Shown here: piece by piece, positions 23,719 through 31,615 of the stretch
Layout of the letters: each line of letters starts with the position of its first letter
Position numbering within the stretch: the first letter of the stretch is position 1
DNA from: Microbacterium sp. EST19A
GTDB taxonomy: Bacteria > Actinomycetota > Actinomycetes > Actinomycetales > Microbacteriaceae
Assembly (NCBI RefSeq): GCF_019969685.1
Contig: NZ_JAHXYZ010000001.1
Coordinates: 1,240,001-1,304,000, forward strand
DNA length: 64,000 bases
Direction of reading: 5' to 3'
Translations under genes and position numbers: made by a program
The notes under the pieces: generated by a model
Database searches by the model: none
The model's input: the letters and a program-made list of their open reading frames with translations, nothing else
What the model was told of the DNA's origin: nothing

Positions 23719-24776
23719 GCGATCCTCACTCTCGGGTCGAGGACGCCGTAGAGCAGATCGACGACGAAGTTGATGAGGAGGTAGATGACGCCGACCACGA
23801 GACCGACGCCCATGATGCCCGGCAGGTCGAGGTTGGCGGCCGAGTTGTAGGCGTACGTGCCGAGGCCCGGCCAGGCGAACACGGACTCCACGAGCACCGT
23901 GCCGGAGAGCAGCGAGCCGAAGGCGACGCCGACGATCGTGAGGATCGGCAGCGACGCACCGCGCAGCACGTAGTCGAGGATGACGCGCATCGCCGGCAGC
24001 CCCTTGGCGCGGGCGGCGCGCACGTAGTCGCTGCCCAGCACCTCGAGCACCGAGGTGCGGATGAACCGCGTCAGCAGGCCGATCGTCACGAGCGACAGCA
24101 CCATGACCGGCAGGGCGAGATGGGCGAGAGCGTCGAAGAAGCCGACGCCGTCGCCGTTGAGCAGGTAGTCGACGGTGTAGAGACCCGTGATGCGCGGCGG
24201 CGGCGTGATCGAGGGCGAGATGCGACCGGAGCCGGGCGCGATGCGCAGCTCGAGGAAGAAGACGTAGAAGCTGACGAGCGCCAGCCAGAAGGTCGGCACG
24301 CTCAGGCCGACGAGCGTCACCACGCGGATCGCCTGGTCGGTGACGAGTCCACGACGGTAGGCGGCGAGCGTGCCGAGCACGATGCTGACCACGAGGCTCA
24401 GGATGATCGCGCCGATCGCGATCTCGATCGTCGCAGGCACGGCGGTGGCGAGGTCGCTGGTGACCGCGCGACCGGTCACCAGCGACGTGCCGAGGTTCCC
24501 GCGGAGCAGGTTCCCCATGTAGATGAAGTACTGGACGAACAGCGGCTGGTCGAGACCCTGCGCGCGGATGAACGCCTCGCGGGTCTCGGGGTTCTGCGAG
24601 GCGCCCTCACCGAGCGCCGCCGAGACCGGGTCACCCGGCACCAGGTTGGTGAGCGCGAACGTGACGATCGTCACGCCCACCAACAGGAGCAGGGAGGTGC
24701 CGGCCCGCCGCAGCAGGTACCCGAACAGAGGCGATCTGCGCCGCTGCGCCTGCCTCTGCACCGCCACCGTCGTCAT
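23715..24776 (-). CDS. Peptide/nickel-type ABC permease (DppB type)
   Basis: 353 residues from the ATG at 24776. The N-terminal FGYLLRRAGTSLLLLVGVTI with VTFALTNLVPGDPVSAALGE is the DppB hallmark. Further helices include IEIAIGAIILSLVVSIVLG and MVLSLVTIGLLTRF. The EAA-like loop is RTSVLEVLGSDYVRAARAKG, ending near LPILTIVGVAFGSLLSG. The start lies 12 bp after the binding-protein stop, and the end overlaps DppC by 4 nt. Confidence 0.95.
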   Translation of the reverse strand: MTTVAVQRQAQRRRSPLFGYLLRRAGTSLLLLVGVTIVTFALTNLVPGDPVSAALGEGASQNPETREAFIRAQGLDQPLFVQYFIYMGNLLRGNLGTSLVTGRAVTSDLATAVPATIEIAIGAIILSLVVSIVLGTLAAYRRGLVTDQAIRVVTLVGLSVPTFWLALVSFYVFFLELRIAPGSGRISPSITPPPRITGLYTVDYLLNGDGVGFFDALAHLALPVMVLSLVTIGLLTRFIRTSVLEVLGSDYVRAARAKGLPAMRVILDYVLRGASLPILTIVGVAFGSLLSGTVLVESVFAWPGLGTYAYNSAANLDLPGIMGVGLVVGVIYLLINFVVDLLYGVLDPRVRIA

Positions 24777-24787
24777 AGGGAGGCCGC

Positions 24788-26374
24788 TCAGCCGGCCGGC
24801 GTGATCTCGGCGATGTCCATCTCCCACACGGAGTTGTACACGGCGCCGTCGACGTCACCCGCGGTCGCGATGTTGCGACCCGGCACGATCAGCGGGACGA
24901 ACGGACCCTCGGCCTGCATCGCCTCGGCGAACGAGGTGAAGGCGTCGGCGCGCACGGCCTCGTCGGTCGCGCTGGCAGCACCCGCGGCGATCCCGGCGAT
25001 CTCCGGGTTGGCCTCGGCGGCCCAGCCGGCGCGGAGGCCGACCTTCAGACCGGGGGCGAAGGGCAGGAAGTTCGCGGAGTCCGCGTAGTCCGGGCCCCAG
25101 AACCACAGGCCGAAGCCCTCGGTGCCGTTGACGTAGGCGTCGAGCTCGGTGGCGAACGGCGCCGGGGCGAGTTCGACCGTGATGCCGGCCTCCTCGAGCT
25201 GCGCCTGGATGCGCTCGGCGAGCGGGGTGAACTCCACGCCGCCGACCGGGTAGTCGTTCGGGAACTGCAGCTTCAGGGTCTGACCCGTGTAGCCGGCCTC
25301 GGCGAGAGCGGCCTTGGCCTTCTCGAGATCCTGCTCCACACCGGTGTCGAGGGCGCCCTCGAATCCGGGCGGGATGACGCCGGTCGCCTGGACCGCGCCG
25401 GCTCCCGCGAGCTCGAGCAGCGCGTCGTAGTCGAGGGAGTAGCGGATCGCCTCGGCGATCTTCACGTTCGCGAGCTCGCCGGCGACGGCATCCGACTGGT
25501 TGAGCAGCAGGAAGATCGTCTGGCCGGACGGGACCGACTCGACCTTGAGGTCGTCGCCGAGACCGGCGACCTGGTCGCCGTTGAGGTCCATCGAGACCAT
25601 GGAGTCGCCGCCCTTGAGGTTGGCGAGCTGCGTGGCGCTCTCCGAGACGTTGCGCACGACGACGCGCGAGTAGGCCGACTCCTCGTCGCCGTTGTACTCG
25701 TCGTTCTTCGTCAACACGACCTGCGAGCTGAGGTCGAGGGTGTCGAGCACGAACGGGCCGGAGCCTGCGGACTCGCCGTCGAGGAACCCCTGCGCGGTGT
25801 CGGTGCCGTCGGTGGTGCCGCCGTTCTCGATCACGACGTCGGAGTTGACGATGCCGAGCGCCGGGTTCGCGAGGATCGCCGGCAGCTGCAGCAGCGGGGT
25901 CTCGGAGACGAACGAGATCGTCTTGTCGTCGACCTCGGTGATCGTGAGGCCGCCGAGGAGGAAGTTCGGCTTGGCCTCGGTCATGCCCTGGATGCGCTGC
26001 AGGGTGAAGACGACGTCCTTCGCCTCGATCGGCGTGCCGTCGGAAAAGACGCGGTCGCCCTCAAGCGTGAAGGTGAACTCGGTCGCGGCCTCGTTCTGCT
26101 CCCAGGACGCGAGGCCCGGGACCGGAGTCGAGACGTCGGAGCCCTCGAAGTCGACGAGCGTCTCGTACAGGGCCTTCGCGATCATGTTTCCGGTCGGGTC
26201 GTAGGTGTGACCCGGGTCGGTCGTCTCGATCGAGAACGCGGTGTCGATGACCAGCGAGTCCGAGCCCGAGGACTGGTCGCCGTTGTTGGCGGAGTTGCCT
26301 CCGGAGCAACCGGCGAGCGCGAGGAGCGCGACCGCTCCGATCGCGATGACTGACGTGCTGCGACGTGACGACAT
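24788..26374 (-). CDS. ABC transporter solute-binding lipoprotein, family 5
   Basis: 528 residues. Signal SSRRSTSVIAIGAVALLALA with lipobox LAGC (Cys at 23), then an SGGNSANNGDQSSG linker. Family 5 features: DTAFSIETTDPGHTYDPTGN, ALYETLVDFEG, FTFTLEGDRVFSDGTPIEAK, DVVFTLQRIQ, and IAEAIRYSLDYDALLELAG late in the protein. Such proteins bind peptides, nickel chelates or similar solutes; the ligand is not readable here. ATG at 26374 is preferred over 26401 because it begins directly at the basic signal region. First gene of the importer operon, divergent from an Lrp-type regulator. Confidence 0.94.
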   Translation of the reverse strand: MSSRRSTSVIAIGAVALLALAGCSGGNSANNGDQSSGSDSLVIDTAFSIETTDPGHTYDPTGNMIAKALYETLVDFEGSDVSTPVPGLASWEQNEAATEFTFTLEGDRVFSDGTPIEAKDVVFTLQRIQGMTEAKPNFLLGGLTITEVDDKTISFVSETPLLQLPAILANPALGIVNSDVVIENGGTTDGTDTAQGFLDGESAGSGPFVLDTLDLSSQVVLTKNDEYNGDEESAYSRVVVRNVSESATQLANLKGGDSMVSMDLNGDQVAGLGDDLKVESVPSGQTIFLLLNQSDAVAGELANVKIAEAIRYSLDYDALLELAGAGAVQATGVIPPGFEGALDTGVEQDLEKAKAALAEAGYTGQTLKLQFPNDYPVGGVEFTPLAERIQAQLEEAGITVELAPAPFATELDAYVNGTEGFGLWFWGPDYADSANFLPFAPGLKVGLRAGWAAEANPEIAGIAAGAASATDEAVRADAFTSFAEAMQAEGPFVPLIVPGRNIATAGDVDGAVYNSVWEMDIAEITPAG

Positions 26375-26443
26375 GAGAGCCTCCAGAGGCGAGGAGTACA
26401 TTCGGGTACGGCCGGATCCGAAGTGGACGACCGGTGATCAGAT

Positions 26444-26458
26444 TCGCATCATATGCGA
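26444..26458. promoter_or_regulatory. Dyad between importer operon and Lrp-type regulator
   Basis: TCGCAT-CAT-ATGCGA, 6-bp arms with a 3-base spacer. It is centred in the divergent promoter region. Size and symmetry fit an Lrp/AsnC operator. Confidence 0.55.
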
Positions 26459-26525
26459 CGATGTGTCCAGCGACAGTGCGTCACACCGGCACGCTCTGTC
26501 CAGAACCTCGGATGTCAGGAGCAAT

Positions 26526-27113
26526 ATGTCCAGCAAGGAAGCGGAACAGTCGCGGCATACTGGACGAACTGCTGCCCCTCTGGACGACATCGCGTACAGA
26601 ATCCTCGATGTGCTCCGCGATAACGGTCGTGTCTCGATCGCCGCTCTCGCCGACAAGGTGGGCATCTCGAGGGCGAATGCGTACACGCGTGTCGAGTCGC
26701 TCGTGCACGACGGCGTCATCACGGGGTTCAGCGCGAGGGTCGATCAGGCCAAGGCCGGTCTCTCGATCGGCGCACTCGTCTTCGTGACGGTGCTGCCGCA
26801 GGCCTGGGCGTCGTTCCGCGAGCGCGTGCTCGAGATGCCCGACGTCGAGTGGTGCGCGATCACCACCGGCGAGCACGACGCGATGCTGCTGATCCGCGCG
26901 GTCGACGTGAGCGGCGTGCACGAGTTCTCGACCGGCGTGATCGCCCAGCTGCCCGAGGTGCGGACGGTCGTCAGCGTCGTGGTGCTCGACGAGGTGATCC
27001 GCCGGCCGTACCTGCTCCCCGCGGATCTGCCCGAGCGCAGCCTGGAGGTTCCGCTCGGCATGACGCGCTGGACGCCGGCATCGCCGGGTCGCGATACGCT
27101 GCCGCCGCGCTGA
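26526..27113 (+). CDS. Lrp/AsnC family transcriptional regulator
   Basis: 195 residues. The N-terminal helix-turn-helix is LDDIAYRILDVLRDNGRVSI, then AALADKVGISRANAYTRVES with LVHDGVITGFSARVD. It is followed by an Lrp ligand-sensing (RAM-like) domain (LSIGALVFVTVLPQAW, VEWCAITTGEHDAMLLIRAV, VRTVVSVVVLDEV). AGGAG lies 5 nt before the ATG, giving a clear start. It is divergent from the peptide-type importer with a dyad between them, so it probably controls that operon in response to an amino acid or related ligand. Confidence 0.93.
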   Translation: MSSKEAEQSRHTGRTAAPLDDIAYRILDVLRDNGRVSIAALADKVGISRANAYTRVESLVHDGVITGFSARVDQAKAGLSIGALVFVTVLPQAWASFRERVLEMPDVEWCAITTGEHDAMLLIRAVDVSGVHEFSTGVIAQLPEVRTVVSVVVLDEVIRRPYLLPADLPERSLEVPLGMTRWTPASPGRDTLPPR

Positions 27114-27115
27114 CC

Positions 27116-27472
27116 TCAGTCCGCGATCTCCTCGCACACGCTGAGCTGCGGGAGGCCGTGCATCTCGTAGTGCTCGACCAGGCGGATGCGGCCGTCGTCG
27201 GTGAGTTCCAGCTCGCTCTCGCCGTCTCCGGTCACGACGGTTCCGTCGGCCACGAGGACATGGACGAACGACACCCAGATCGTGTCGCCGGTACGGGTGC
27301 CGACGAACTTGCCGAACGTGACCGTGTCGCCCTCGTATCCGCCCCAGATCGCGCCGTCGCGCTCGAAGTACTCGAACACGCTCGGTGAATCGGGGTGCAC
27401 CGCCGACGTCGTGGACGACACCATCCGGAATCGGCGGCCGTCGAGGGAGGGGATCGTCGTCGTGGCAGTCAC
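27116..27472 (-). CDS. Small protein resembling those labelled N-acetylglutamate synthase
   Basis: 118 residues from a GTG at 27472. Core: LDGRRFRMVSSTTSAVHPDS, FEYFERDGAIWGGYEGDTVT, FGKFVGTRTGDTIWVSFVHV, GESELELTDDGRIRLVEHYE, ending LSVCEEIAD. The pattern of alternating strands with W-Y-G-G and a late R-L-x-E-x-Y matches small all-beta proteins that databases often call N-acetylglutamate synthase. Nothing here shows an acetyltransferase fold, so I would not assign that activity. No ribosome site; CATAAT lies 6 nt upstream. It converges with the Lrp gene (2 bp apart). Confidence 0.7.
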   Translation of the reverse strand: MTATTTIPSLDGRRFRMVSSTTSAVHPDSPSVFEYFERDGAIWGGYEGDTVTFGKFVGTRTGDTIWVSFVHVLVADGTVVTGDGESELELTDDGRIRLVEHYEMHGLPQLSVCEEIAD

Positions 27473-27478
27473 CCCTCG

Positions 27479-27484
27479 ATTATG
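27479..27484 (-). promoter_or_regulatory. -10 element of a leaderless promoter
   Basis: CATAAT on the minus strand (one base from TATAAT), 6 nt before the GTG at 27472. Confidence 0.5.
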
Positions 27485-27497
27485 GGGGATGCCGCCG

Positions 27498-28532
27498 TCA
27501 CTCCGTGATGAGCCCCTTGGCGACCATGCTCTGCGCCGCCGCCGCGATCGCCTCGTGCGGGTCGCGGGACGACCACCCCAGCACATGGCGGGCCTTCTCG
27601 CTCGACAGCTGCTTGCGGTACCCGAGGTCGGCCGCGGTCGCGCGGAGCGCCGGGTTCGACTCCGCCGCGGCCCGCACCTCGGCATCCGGAATCGTGCGCG
27701 TCGGCACACGGCTCGCCGCCGACCCGACGGCGGTGCGGATGGTCCGCGCGATCTCACCGAGCTCGATCACCGGCCCGCTCGACAGCAGGAAGCGCTGTCC
27801 GGCGGCATCCGGATCCGTCATCGCGAGGATGTGCGCGGCGGCGACGTCGCGCACATCGACGATCGGGATGAAGATGCGGGGCAGTCCCGGCATCGCTCCG
27901 CCGAGCATCGACTGGACGATGTGGTTCGACCCCGAGACGGCGCTCCCCATGACGGGTCCCATGACCGCGACCGGCAGCATCGTGACGAGCTCGAGCCCCT
28001 GCCCCTCGTCGGCGACGAACTCCCATGCGGCGCGCTCCGCGAGGGTCTTGCTCTTGCCGTACGCATCGACTCCCGGGCCGTCGAGCACCGTCCAGTCCTC
28101 CTCCGTGAACACGTGGTCGTCGTGCGGGTGTCCCCAGCTCACAGCGTGGAAGGCCGAGGTGAGCACGACCCGCTTCACGCCGCCGTCGCGTGCCGCGCGC
28201 AGCACCCGCAGAGCGCCCTCGCGGGCCGGGATGATCAGGTCGTCCTCGTTGTCGACGTGTCCGGGCTGCACGGGCGACGCGACATGGAGCACGTGGTCGA
28301 CGTCGGCGACGGCATCCGTCCATCCGGCATCGCTCGTGAGATCCGCCGCGACGAACTCCAGGTTCTCGCCGCCGACCATGCCGGCATCGCGCAGCACGTC
28401 GCGCACCGCCCCTTCGCGATCGAGCGAGCGGATGGTGGTGCGCACCAGGTGCCCCTCGGCGAGGAGCTGCACGATGATGTGACCGGCGATGAAGCCGGAG
28501 CCTCCGGTGACGAGGACGCGATTGTGAGACAT
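27498..28532 (-). CDS. NAD(P)-dependent epimerase/reductase (dihydroflavonol-reductase-like)
   Basis: 344 residues. Extended SDR: RVLVTGGSGFIAGHIIVQLL (dinucleotide site at the N-terminus), VDHVLHVASPVQPGHVDNED, the active-site Tyr-Lys in VDAYGKSKTLAERAAWEFVA, and PVAVMGPV. This subgroup reduces aldehydes or ketones on bulky alcohols; the substrate is unknown. ATG at 28532 directly starts the nucleotide-binding strand. It is divergent from an HTH regulator that commonly pairs with such reductases, and a dyad lies between them. Confidence 0.9.
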   Translation of the reverse strand: MSHNRVLVTGGSGFIAGHIIVQLLAEGHLVRTTIRSLDREGAVRDVLRDAGMVGGENLEFVAADLTSDAGWTDAVADVDHVLHVASPVQPGHVDNEDDLIIPAREGALRVLRAARDGGVKRVVLTSAFHAVSWGHPHDDHVFTEEDWTVLDGPGVDAYGKSKTLAERAAWEFVADEGQGLELVTMLPVAVMGPVMGSAVSGSNHIVQSMLGGAMPGLPRIFIPIVDVRDVAAAHILAMTDPDAAGQRFLLSSGPVIELGEIARTIRTAVGSAASRVPTRTIPDAEVRAAAESNPALRATAADLGYRKQLSSEKARHVLGWSSRDPHEAIAAAAQSMVAKGLITE

Positions 28533-28616
28533 GGGTGTCGTTCCTTCCGACGGGCGGGTGCGCTCCGTCGTGAACGAGTCTGCGCGGCCGCCGTCGTGCC
28601 AGCCAGCGCCCCGGCG

Positions 28617-28641
28617 TTCCTGGGGGCGACAGGACCAGGAA
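28617..28641. promoter_or_regulatory. Dyad in the divergent reductase/HTH promoter region
   Basis: TTCCTGG and CCAGGAA arms (7 bp) with an 11-base spacer. The right arm overlaps the expected -35 region of the regulator promoter, so it is a candidate autoregulatory operator. Confidence 0.45.
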
Positions 28642-28659
28642 GCGCGATCGGTCCCGGCG

Positions 28660-28665
28660 TATCGT
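28660..28665 (+). promoter_or_regulatory. -10 element of a leaderless promoter (HTH regulator)
   Basis: TATCGT, 6 nt before the ATG at 28672, with no ribosome site. Confidence 0.5.
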
Positions 28666-28671
28666 GAGGGC

Positions 28672-29535
28672 ATGACCGCGGACGCCAACCTGCTGGGCGA
28701 GTACCTGCGCGCCCGGCGCGAGCTCGTCAGCCCCGACCAGGTGGGCATCCCCGTGTTGGGTGTGCGCAGGGTCGCAGGACTGCGCCGCGAGGAGGTCGCG
28801 ATGCTCTCCGGGATCAGCGCCGACTACTACCTCCGGCTCGAGCAGGGTCGCGACCGGCATCCGTCGACCCAGGTGCTGACGTCGATCGCCCGCGTGCTGC
28901 AACTCGACGAACGGGCGACAGCGCACCTGCTCGGCCTGGCGACCGAACGACCCCGCCGCGCGCCGCGCCCGCGCAGGGAGACGGTGCCGATCGGGGTCTC
29001 CAAGCTCGTGGCATCCGTCCCGTTCCCGGCATTCGTCGAGGGCCGGTACTTCGACGTGCTCGCCGCGAACGGCCTCGCCGCCGCGATCTCCCCGCGGTGG
29101 GCCGTCGGCGGCAATCGCCTGCGCGACGTGTTCCTCGACCCGGACGAGCGCGATCTCTTCCCGCACTGGGAGCTCGCGGCGCAGGGGCTCGTCGCCGGTT
29201 TCCGGCAGTCGATCGGCGCCGACACCGACGATCCCCGCGTCCGGGAGCTCGTCGGAGAGCTCTCGCTCGCCAGCGAGCATTTCGCACGCCTCTGGGCCCG
29301 CCACGACATCGCCGAGCGCAAGGGCGTCGAGATGACGTTCGATCACCCGCAGGTCGGCGAGCTGCGCCTCAACCGCGAGAAGCTCGCGATCGGCGGGACC
29401 GAGGGGCAGATGCTCGTGATCTACCATCCGGATGCCGGGACGGATGCCGCGGAGAAGCTCGCACTCCTCGCATCCATGCACGTCGAGTCGAACGGCGTCG
29501 GTCCCGAGGCCCGCCTCCCGGTCGACCGCGGCTGA
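28672..29535 (+). CDS. XRE-type HTH regulator with MmyB-like ligand domain
   Basis: 287 residues. The N-terminal helix-turn-helix is LLGEYLRARRELVSPDQVGI, then GLRREEVAMLSGISADYYLR with LEQGRDRHPS. A C-terminal MmyB-like domain follows (FVEGRYFDVLAANGLAAAIS, FRQSIGADTDDPRVRELVGE, FDHPQVGELRL, LVIYHPDAGTDAAEKLALLA). Such regulators usually repress an adjacent oxidoreductase gene and bind a fatty-acid-like or aromatic ligand. The divergent NAD-dependent reductase is the likely target. ATG at 28672 is set by the -10 hexamer 6 nt upstream. Confidence 0.92.
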   Translation: MTADANLLGEYLRARRELVSPDQVGIPVLGVRRVAGLRREEVAMLSGISADYYLRLEQGRDRHPSTQVLTSIARVLQLDERATAHLLGLATERPRRAPRPRRETVPIGVSKLVASVPFPAFVEGRYFDVLAANGLAAAISPRWAVGGNRLRDVFLDPDERDLFPHWELAAQGLVAGFRQSIGADTDDPRVRELVGELSLASEHFARLWARHDIAERKGVEMTFDHPQVGELRLNREKLAIGGTEGQMLVIYHPDAGTDAAEKLALLASMHVESNGVGPEARLPVDRG

Positions 29536-29562
29536 TCGTGCCGGCGACAGCCGGTTCCGCGG

Positions 29563-30576
29563 TCACTCGAGATCGAGCGAGAGCAGTCCGGGGAAGTGCG
29601 CGGTCTGCGCGCGCACGGCGAGCAGGAGATCGGTGTAGTCGGGGGTGATCGTGACGCGTGTCGACGCGAGGAGGTGCGTGGTGCGCTTCCCGCCCGCGCG
29701 CTCGAAGCGGATCCGGCGGACCGGGTAGGCGGGCGGCGTCATCCAGATGCGGGTGAGCTGCGCGTACGGCTGGTCGACGTCGTCGAGACGGATGCCGTGC
29801 GTGCTCACCGTCACCTGCGCCGGGATCGTGCGCACGAGGCGCCACCGCTGCACGGCGCCGATCAGGAGGCCGATCCCGGCGATCGCGGTCATGGGGACGA
29901 TCAGCACGAGAGCGGAGAGCTCGCTGTCGAGGAACCCCGGCACGGCCGCCAGGAGGCCGAAGGCCAGGGTCACCGCGAAGAGCACGACCGCGGCGATCGT
30001 GAGGCGCGAGGCGAACCGGCGCTCACCGGTGGCGTCGACGGTGAACGACGACGGCAGGTGCGCCCGTGCTCGTGCAGCCTCCACGGGGTCGGCGACCGGC
30101 GGCGGTGCGATCGGGTTCAGCTGCGCCATCAGCTCGTTGAACGTCGTCCGCGTGAACCCGGGCAGCTCGATCGTGACCTCGCGGTCGCCGCTGTACACGA
30201 CCAGCGCTCGAGTGGTGCCGCTGGGCAGTCCGTTGGTGCGGTGCTCGGTGATCCTCGACCGGAACGCCGTCGTCGCGCGAGGGAACGTCTCCCTGGCACC
30301 CGCTCGTCCGATCTCCACATCGTCCGGACGGACCACCACCCGGATGTTCCGGAACCAGAACGCCCCGACGAACACCGCGATGGTCAGCCCGATCGCCACG
30401 ACGAGCACGACGCTCCCGCGGGTCGAGATGTTCATGGTCCGTGGCAGGAACTGGGGCAGGATGAACAGCGCCGCCGCCGACAAGGCGGCGGCGAGGACGA
30501 GAGCGCCGACGAAGACGCGCAGCGGATGCCGGCGGAAGACGCGCTCGCCGGGACCGACCTGAACCTGATTCACCAT
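29563..30576 (-). CDS. Membrane protein with PH-like domains, unknown
   Basis: 337 residues. Two hydrophobic pairs, one near the N-terminus (FVGALVLAAALSAAALFILP, VVLVVAIGLTIAVFVGAFWF) and one in the middle (IAAVVLFAVTLAFGLLAAVP, ALVLIVPMTAIAGIGLLIGA). Each is followed by a beta-rich segment (NIRVVVRPDDVEIGRAGARE; QVTVSTHGIRLDDVDQPYAQ) of the bacterial PH-domain type. GGGGGAGA lies upstream of the ATG at 30576, which decides this start. It is divergent from the unknown two-gene operon at 30647. No function is assigned. Confidence 0.8.
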   Translation of the reverse strand: MVNQVQVGPGERVFRRHPLRVFVGALVLAAALSAAALFILPQFLPRTMNISTRGSVVLVVAIGLTIAVFVGAFWFRNIRVVVRPDDVEIGRAGARETFPRATTAFRSRITEHRTNGLPSGTTRALVVYSGDREVTIELPGFTRTTFNELMAQLNPIAPPPVADPVEAARARAHLPSSFTVDATGERRFASRLTIAAVVLFAVTLAFGLLAAVPGFLDSELSALVLIVPMTAIAGIGLLIGAVQRWRLVRTIPAQVTVSTHGIRLDDVDQPYAQLTRIWMTPPAYPVRRIRFERAGGKRTTHLLASTRVTITPDYTDLLLAVRAQTAHFPGLLSLDLE

Positions 30577-30634
30577 GAGACGTCTCCCCCGAGACCCTGG
30601 ACTCTCTTCCGCACGCCTCATACCGTATCGCCGG

Positions 30635-30640
30635 TAGCGT
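30635..30640 (+). promoter_or_regulatory. -10 element of a leaderless promoter
   Basis: TAGCGT, 6 nt before the ATG at 30647. Confidence 0.5.
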
Positions 30641-30646
30641 GGTCGC

Positions 30647-31615
30647 ATGCAGTGGATCGCAGACACGAGTTCCGGCGCGTGGCTCGGCGAGCGCCTCGAC
30701 GGCACCCCCTCGACGATGCACGGGGTCGTTCCGCACGGCTTCCCCGCCTACGCCCGGATCTTCCATCCGGCCATCGTCCGATCGCTGCCCGACCGGCCCG
30801 TGCCGACGCCGGCCGAGTGGGAGCGGATGCCGGAGGCGGAGCAGCAGCGCCTCCTCGCGCAGTTCGTCGACGCCCCCACGACCTGGGCCGAGACCGCCGC
30901 GGCCTTCGGCACCACGATGCATCCGTTCGCGCAGTGGAACCGGATCGTCCGCACTCCTGCTGACGGCGACTGGCGCACCCGCATCTCGCCCGATGGTCGC
31001 GAGTTCACCGCGCCGATCGAGGGCGAGCTCGGCGCGCGGCTGCTCTCGGCGATCGCCGCGCATCTCGTCGCCCACACGAGCACCCCCGAGGCCGGATTCG
31101 CGGCTGTCTGGGAGGGGTACGGTGGCCTGCTCGGCTTCTTCGGCCAGACGCCGTCCCGGGCGTTCCTCACCGCCACCGACGATCCGAACCATCAGGCGAT
31201 GCTCGACCGCAGCACGCACGATCCGTTCAACAACGTCTTCCGCAAGCCCACCTGGCAGGAGGGTATCCTCTCGCGGGAGATCTCCGAGGGTCCGCGTCTC
31301 TCGCTGCCCGACCGCGACCATGTGCTGTTCTCCGCGGCGCCACGGGTCTTCGCCGACCCCGAATGGGTGCTGCACGTGCCGTGGCGGGACCGGCCCGCGG
31401 AGGAGCACGGCTTCCCGCCGGCGGCTCTGAGCCCCAGCATCCTCTGGCCGGAGGATCGCTCCTGGGTGATGGTGTCGGAGATCGACTTCGACTCGACGAT
31501 CGTGGCGGGACCGGAAGCCCTCATCCGCGACATCTGCGCCGACGACCGTCTCGAGGCCCTGCAGATCCCGGAGGGCACCGACCTGACCTGGGACGCCGAT
31601 CTGGTGAACCGATGA
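30647..31615 (+). CDS. Conserved-looking protein of unknown function
   Basis: 322 residues, soluble, without a signal peptide or membrane helix. Trp-rich: MQWIADTSSGAWLGERLDG, HPFAQWNRIVRTPADGDWR, WVLHVPWRDRP and SILWPEDRSWVMVSEIDFD. The final part (SEIDFDSTIVAGPEALIRDI, DRLEALQIPEGTDLTWDADL) looks like a compact alpha/beta unit. I do not recognise the family. Its stop overlaps the next ATG (ATGA), so it is made together with the membrane protein that follows. A physical or functional partnership is likely. Confidence 0.75.
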   Translation: MQWIADTSSGAWLGERLDGTPSTMHGVVPHGFPAYARIFHPAIVRSLPDRPVPTPAEWERMPEAEQQRLLAQFVDAPTTWAETAAAFGTTMHPFAQWNRIVRTPADGDWRTRISPDGREFTAPIEGELGARLLSAIAAHLVAHTSTPEAGFAAVWEGYGGLLGFFGQTPSRAFLTATDDPNHQAMLDRSTHDPFNNVFRKPTWQEGILSREISEGPRLSLPDRDHVLFSAAPRVFADPEWVLHVPWRDRPAEEHGFPPAALSPSILWPEDRSWVMVSEIDFDSTIVAGPEALIRDICADDRLEALQIPEGTDLTWDADLVNR

